From Rhodoferax sp. (GTDB lineage: Bacteria; Pseudomonadota; Gammaproteobacteria; Burkholderiales; Burkholderiaceae_C), in NCBI RefSeq assembly GCF_013297935.1, contig NZ_JAAFIX010000001.1:452334-516333 (forward strand): a stretch of DNA of 64,000 nucleotides, given 5' to 3'. Shown here piece after piece: positions 63,192 through 64,000 of this stretch. The notes beneath the pieces are model-generated. The model saw only the letters and a program-made list of their open reading frames with translations. It did no database searches and was not told the origin of the DNA. The position numbers and the translations under genes were made by a program. The first letter of the stretch is position 1. Every line of letters begins with the position of its first letter.

Positions 63192-64000
63192 CTATCCGTG
63201 CAACGTCGCACCCGCCCGATCCGTTGCAGCTGGCACAGCGTCAGCCACATAGCGCGCAACAAACCCACCCACGGCAGTCTCAGGCAGGCTCACCCACACT
63301 GTGTGCCCGCTGCCGGGGGCCACGTCCATCGCGGCACCTTCTGCGTTTTCCATGCGGGTCAGGGTCACGTCGACATTGCCTGCGGGGTGGATGATTTCCA
63401 GCCGGTCGCCCACAGCAAACTTGTTGCGCACATTCACCTGCGCCAAGCCGCGCGCTGCATCAAAGGCCAGCACATCGCCCACATACAGGCTGCGCCCGCT
63501 CTCGGAGTATCCGCGCAGGTAGTTTTGGGTCGCCTCGGGCGTATGGCGCTGGAAGAAGCCACTGGTGTAGCCCCGGTTGGCCAGGCCCTCGAGCTGGCCC
63601 AGCAGCTCCGGGTTGAGCGCGCGGCCGGCCACGGCGTCGTCAATGGCTGCGCGGTAGGCCTGCGCGGTACGAGCCACGTAATACGGGCTTTTGGTGCGGC
63701 CTTCGATCTTGAGCGAGTCCACCCCGATTTCCACCAGGCGCTGCACATGCTCGATGGCGCGCAGGTCCTTGGAGTTCATCACGTAGGTGCCGTGCTCGTC
63801 TTCTTCAATCGGCATGTACTCTCCGGGCCGCTGGCTTTCTTCGAGCAGGTAGGCTATGGATGGGTGGGCCTCGGCGGGCACCTGGCTTCCCTGCCCGCAG
63901 GCGTGGCTGCTGTGGGTGGGCGACAGCACATCGCCACTCGCATCCAACTGCGCGGTGTGGGTCTCGTAGTCCCAGCGGCAGGAGTTGGTGCAGCTGCCCT
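63192..64000 (-). CDS. trhP: Peptidase U32-family tRNA hydroxylation protein (TrhP/YegQ-like), 5' end off window
   Basis: The open frame runs to the right edge. It holds the U32 motifs: the Cys-rich GSCTNSCRWDYE near the edge, YVMNSKDLRAIEHVQRLVEIGVDSLKIEGRTKSPYY split over the middle, and a C-terminal beta-domain (YVGDVLAFD...). These fit TrhP/YegQ, which helps prephenate-dependent 5-hydroxyuridine formation in tRNA, more than RlhA. The start lies outside the window; an apparent TTG start at 63947 is not real. Confidence 0.88.
   Translation of the reverse strand, partial: GSCTNSCRWDYETHTAQLDASGDVLSPTHSSHACGQGSQVPAEAHPSIAYLLEESQRPGEYMPIEEDEHGTYVMNSKDLRAIEHVQRLVEIGVDSLKIEGRTKSPYYVARTAQAYRAAIDDAVAGRALNPELLGQLEGLANRGYTSGFFQRHTPEATQNYLRGYSESGRSLYVGDVLAFDAARGLAQVNVRNKFAVGDRLEIIHPAGNVDVTLTRMENAEGAAMDVAPGSGHTVWVSLPETAVGGFVARYVADAVPAATDRAGATLHG

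Overview
The window reads as chromosomal DNA of a Comamonadaceae betaproteobacterium, most like Rhodoferax or a close relative. The grounds are high GC, the gene order pyrG-kdsA-eno-ftsB, a Bug-type solute receptor, parE and parC flanking a lytic transglycosylase, and dense, short-spaced housekeeping genes. I found no rRNA, tRNA, CRISPR array, IS element or prophage. All assignments come from reading the sequence and from family knowledge; no database was searched.

Layout. 1-4579 (minus): a two-partner secretion locus, an outer-membrane TpsB transporter followed by the first 947 codons of a very large CdiA/FhaB-like exoprotein that runs off the left edge. 4752-13959: accessory metabolism and regulation. 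It holds a flavin monooxygenase, a CadR-like MerR regulator divergent from a short CDF metal exporter, an NAD(P)-binding reductase divergent from a LysR regulator, an orphan molybdopterin oxidoreductase, the argP/argO pair, a MAPEG protein and a YigZ-family protein. 14023-20668: a complete AcrR-AcrAB-OprM-type multidrug efflux locus with a perfect AcrR-like operator. 20822-21476: a HigBA toxin-antitoxin pair. 21517-26830: parE, a lytic transglycosylase and parC. 26968-29732: an MFS transporter, a 39-residue ORF, an SDR and a methyltransferase.

29766-45605 is mostly core genes: dapA-bamC, a small Ala-rich lipoprotein, roxA, an SlyD-like isomerase, dut, coaBC, pyrG-kdsA-eno-ftsB, a NadR-like kinase, hslO, a gamma-carbonic anhydrase, a DUF455 protein, a degenerate EAL-HDOD protein and xerD. 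45605-54715: a Bug receptor, an AEC carrier, an M14 peptidase, two coupled mini-ORFs, an MBL-fold enzyme, a nicotinamidase-like hydrolase, queG/tsaE/amiC and a FeeM-like acyltransferase. 54779-64000: a large membrane GGDEF-EVL protein, a DedA protein, mutL, an AlkD-like protein, a CsgG/DUF4810/DUF799 lipoprotein operon and the start-truncated trhP.

The most interesting signal no gene explains is a dispersed 48-nt element. I found ten copies by eye. Nine align without gaps over 48 positions, in both orientations; eight lie inside genes and two between genes. Its first 17 nt form a hairpin, with compensatory changes between some copies. One copy is the terminator of the efflux operon, two encode the hydrophobic core of export signals (TpsA and the lytic transglycosylase), and two lie inside mutL.
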